8,827 nucleotides of DNA from Cyanobacteria bacterium UBA11370 (GTDB taxonomy: Bacteria > Cyanobacteriota > Cyanobacteriia > Cyanobacteriales > Coleofasciculaceae): NCBI GenBank assembly GCA_003486645.1, contig DNGI01000432.1, positions 1 to 8,827 on the forward strand, written 5' to 3'. The notes beneath the pieces were generated by a model that saw only the letters and a program-made list of their open reading frames with translations, was not told the DNA's origin and ran no database searches. Position numbers and translations under genes: made by a program. Position 1 is the first letter of the stretch, and every line of letters begins with the position of its first letter. Positions 6,772-8,827 of the stretch are shown here, in pieces.

Positions 6772-8226
6772 ATGAAAGAAGTTTTAAAACGAATTTCAGA
6801 TACAATCTGGGAAATTCCGATTTCCTATAAGGAGGGAATGCGGGTTCCAGCTCGAATTTATGGGACAGAAAAATTAATTTCGGAATTGGATGAAGGGGTT
6901 TATGAGCAAGTGACGAATGTCGCAACACTTCCAGGCATTACCAAGTACGCTTTGTGTATGCCTGACGGACACTTTGGGTATGGATTTCCGATTGGTGGAG
7001 TTGCGGCAATGGATGTGGAACAGGGAGGTGTGATTTCCCCTGGTGGTATCGGTTTTGATATTAATTGTGGGATGCGTTTGCTTGTTACTAATTTAACGTA
7101 TAAGGACGTTAAACCTTATATCAAAACGTTAGTAGACAGACTCTATGAAAGGGTACCTGCTGGTGTAGGAAGTAGTGGTTTTGTTAAGATTTCACGCAAT
7201 GAGTTTCGCCAGGTTGTTGAACAAGGCGCTCACTGGTGTGTTGAAAATGGGTATGGTTGGAATGAGGATCTCGAATTCATTGAAGAAAATGGCTGCATAA
7301 AGGGTGCGGATGCTTCAAAGATTAGTGAAAAAGCAATAGATCGAGGATTCAATCAAATCGGAACTTTGGGTTCGGGTAATCACTATTTAGAAATTCAAGT
7401 TGCTCGCAAGAAGGACATTTTTGATCCAGAATTAGCCCGAATGATGGGAATTAATACACCGGATCAAGTTGTAGTGATGTTTCACTGTGGAAGTCGGGGA
7501 TTTGGCCATCAAGTGGCAACCGATTATTTACAAGTATTTTTAAAAGTAATGGAGAGTAAATATGGAATTAAAATTTTAGATCGAGAACTGGCTTGTGCGC
7601 CGTTTAACTCCCCGGAAGGACAAGCTTACTTTGCAGCAATGAAATGTGGAATTAATATGTCCTATGCGAACCGCCAAGTAATTTTACATCGCATTCGTGA
7701 GGTATTTTCAGAAATATTTGGCTCTTCACCAGAAGACTTGGGTATGGAGATGGTTTATGATGTAGCGCATAATACGGCGAAGTTAGAACGTCACGTTGTT
7801 GATGGCAAAGAGCGATCGCTTCTCGTCCATCGTAAAGGTGCAACTCGTGCATTTGCGCCCGAAATGGAAGATGTTCCTTATCCTTATAAAACTATCGGTC
7901 AACCTGTTATTATTGGCGGTAGTATGGAAACGGGATCGTATTTGTTAGTCGGTGTACCTACTGGTGATCAAACTTTCTTCAGTACTGCTCATGGTAGTGG
8001 ACGAACAATGAGTCGTACTAAAGCTCGAAAAACTTGGCATGGAGATACACTTCAAAAGGAGTTACAAGCCAAAGGAATTTATGTCCGCAGTACCTCAGCG
8101 CGAGGATTAGCAGAAGAAGCAGGAGGAGCATATAAAAATGTCGATAATGTCATCGAAGCTGCTGAATTAGCTGGAATTAGCAAACGAGTTGTACGATTAA
8201 CTCCTATCGGAAATATTAAAGGTTAA
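6772..8226 (+). CDS. rtcB: RNA-splicing ligase RtcB (3'-phosphate/5'-hydroxyl RNA ligase)
   Basis: RtcB joins RNA ends carrying a 2',3'-cyclic phosphate or 3'-phosphate to 5'-hydroxyl ends, using GTP and Mn2+ through a guanylated histidine. It heals and seals tRNA or other cleaved RNA in the cytoplasm. The 484-residue length equals the usual size. All active-site residues of the Pyrococcus enzyme have counterparts: Asp96 and Cys99 in GFDINCG (95-100), His204 in GSGNHYLE (200-207), His238 in FHCGSRGFGH (237-246), His333 in YDVAHN (329-334), the guanylated His407 in AHGSGR (406-411), and a penultimate Lys483. The start ATG fits the family N-terminus, though the ribosome binding site is weak (GACGAG, 6754-6759). 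No sigma-54 activator RtcR or archease gene is in the window. The cyclic phosphodiesterase gene follows 20 bp downstream on the same strand, which suggests one transcript. Confidence 0.97.
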   Translation: MKEVLKRISDTIWEIPISYKEGMRVPARIYGTEKLISELDEGVYEQVTNVATLPGITKYALCMPDGHFGYGFPIGGVAAMDVEQGGVISPGGIGFDINCGMRLLVTNLTYKDVKPYIKTLVDRLYERVPAGVGSSGFVKISRNEFRQVVEQGAHWCVENGYGWNEDLEFIEENGCIKGADASKISEKAIDRGFNQIGTLGSGNHYLEIQVARKKDIFDPELARMMGINTPDQVVVMFHCGSRGFGHQVATDYLQVFLKVMESKYGIKILDRELACAPFNSPEGQAYFAAMKCGINMSYANRQVILHRIREVFSEIFGSSPEDLGMEMVYDVAHNTAKLERHVVDGKERSLLVHRKGATRAFAPEMEDVPYPYKTIGQPVIIGGSMETGSYLLVGVPTGDQTFFSTAHGSGRTMSRTKARKTWHGDTLQKELQAKGIYVRSTSARGLAEEAGGAYKNVDNVIEAAELAGISKRVVRLTPIGNIKG

Positions 8227-8246
8227 TCAGGAATTAAAAGTTCAAA

Positions 8247-8795
8247 ATGGCTAAAACTAAAGTATCCTTTTGGTTAATTCCTTCAGAACAGGATAGATCT
8301 TTTTTTCAGGACATCATCGATAGTCTTGCCAAAGAGCATAACGCTCCAACATTCACACCCCATGTCACGATTTACTCAGGAGAATACATACCCGACGAGT
8401 CACTAGATGAACTTATTGAAAAAGCCACTCAAAGAGTTCAACCGTTTAGCCTAAGAGTCGATAGTATCTCCTATACAAATGAATTTACTAAAACAGTATT
8501 TGTACAATTTCAACCGCATCCAATTCTGACTCAGATATCAGAAACGATACATCGCAACTCGTTACACCCCTCTGACTTTACTCTAAATCCTCACTTAAGC
8601 TTAATTTACAAACACCTCAGTGAAGAGATAAAAATAGATTTAGCGAATTCTATCAAGTTACCCAAATCAGAAGTATTTTTTAATGAAGTCAGAGCGATTT
8701 CTACTCCGAATCAAACCCAAAACCGGGAAGATGTAGAGAACTGGAAAGTCATTACTATTAAAAATCTTGATATAGCCAGTCTACATGATTTGTAA
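8247..8795 (+). CDS. Cyclic phosphodiesterase (CPDase-like, 2H phosphoesterase superfamily)
   Basis: The 182-residue protein has the two histidine motifs of 2H phosphoesterases: PHVT (His39, Thr41) and PHLS (His116, Ser118), about 75 residues apart. Length, the opening FWLIPSEQD (8-16), the block TFTPHVTIYSGEY (35-47), NPHLSLIYKHLSEEIK (114-129) and the closing WKVITIKNL (166-174) follow the pattern of the plant cyclic phosphodiesterase, which opens ADP-ribose 1'',2''-cyclic phosphate and nucleoside 2',3'-cyclic phosphates. This points to the CPDase branch rather than LigT/ThpR 2'-5' RNA ligase, though automatic annotation may use the latter name. No signal peptide is seen. It begins 20 bp after the rtcB stop; AGGA at 8229-8232 is a distant ribosome binding site. 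In this position it may act on 2',3'-cyclic phosphate RNA ends or fragments, the same ends RtcB seals; that link is inference. Confidence 0.85.
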   Translation: MAKTKVSFWLIPSEQDRSFFQDIIDSLAKEHNAPTFTPHVTIYSGEYIPDESLDELIEKATQRVQPFSLRVDSISYTNEFTKTVFVQFQPHPILTQISETIHRNSLHPSDFTLNPHLSLIYKHLSEEIKIDLANSIKLPKSEVFFNEVRAISTPNQTQNREDVENWKVITIKNLDIASLHDL

Positions 8796-8806
8796 AATCC
8801 ATCTTC

Positions 8807-8827
8807 CTTGTCTCCCTTGTCTCCCTT
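8807..8827. repeat. 9-bp tandem repeat running off the window end
   Basis: CTTGTCTCC is repeated 2.3 times and is cut by the window edge, so the full copy number is unknown. The 12 bp ATCTTCCTTGTC that lead into it (8801-8812) also occur at 3538-3549 in the large intergenic region, which marks them as part of a dispersed repeat family. It begins 11 bp after the cyclic phosphodiesterase stop codon. Confidence 0.7.

Noticed and set aside
6740..6928. 62-codon minus-strand frame overlapping the start of rtcB
   Set aside because: It is antisense to the conserved N-terminus of rtcB, with no supporting signals.
1..8827. CRISPR array, tRNA or rRNA genes, transposase gene
   Set aside because: No regularly spaced direct repeats, no cloverleaf-like or ribosomal sequence, and no transposase motifs were seen in the intergenic regions or frames.

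Overview
The window looks like filamentous cyanobacterial DNA. The HIP1 octamer GCGATCGC occurs eight times in 8.8 kb (starting at 1196, 1483, 3034, 4758, 5836, 6030, 6349 and 7812), against about 0.13 expected by chance. The proteins also match cyanobacterial families, notably a glycosyltransferase resembling HpsE of the hormogonium (gliding filament) polysaccharide pathway. No species can be assigned from the sequence alone.

Left part (1-3115, all minus strand, so transcription runs right to left): a polysaccharide gene block in the order hpsE-like family 2 glycosyltransferase, nitroreductase-family protein with a long N-terminal extension, and polysaccharide pyruvyl transferase family protein. 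The last two genes are 2 bp apart. The pyruvyl transferase gene is cut off near its 3' end by a perfect 23-bp inverted repeat that starts at base 1. This looks more like a fold-back at a contig end than a natural gene end. The block probably assembles and decorates a secreted polysaccharide.

Middle (3116-6399): a 508-bp non-coding stretch with degenerate repeats (a MITE-like inverted repeat pair, heptamer repeats, a polypyrimidine tract), then a complete minus-strand GH31 alpha-glucosidase-like gene with both catalytic aspartates. Upstream of it, facing a divergent small gene, lies a 20-bp near-perfect palindrome that could be an operator.

Right part (6400-8827, plus strand): a 68-aa acidic, probably disordered protein of unknown function with a good ribosome binding site and a possible weak terminator. 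After it comes a two-gene RNA-end-processing unit: rtcB (RNA 3'-phosphate or 2',3'-cyclic phosphate ligase, all metal and catalytic residues present), followed 20 bp later by a plant-type cyclic phosphodiesterase of the 2H superfamily. One enzyme joins cyclic-phosphate RNA ends and the other belongs to a family that opens cyclic phosphates, which makes this the most interesting functional pairing here. The window ends inside a short 9-bp tandem repeat, so both ends sit on repetitive sequence, as expected for a short-read contig.
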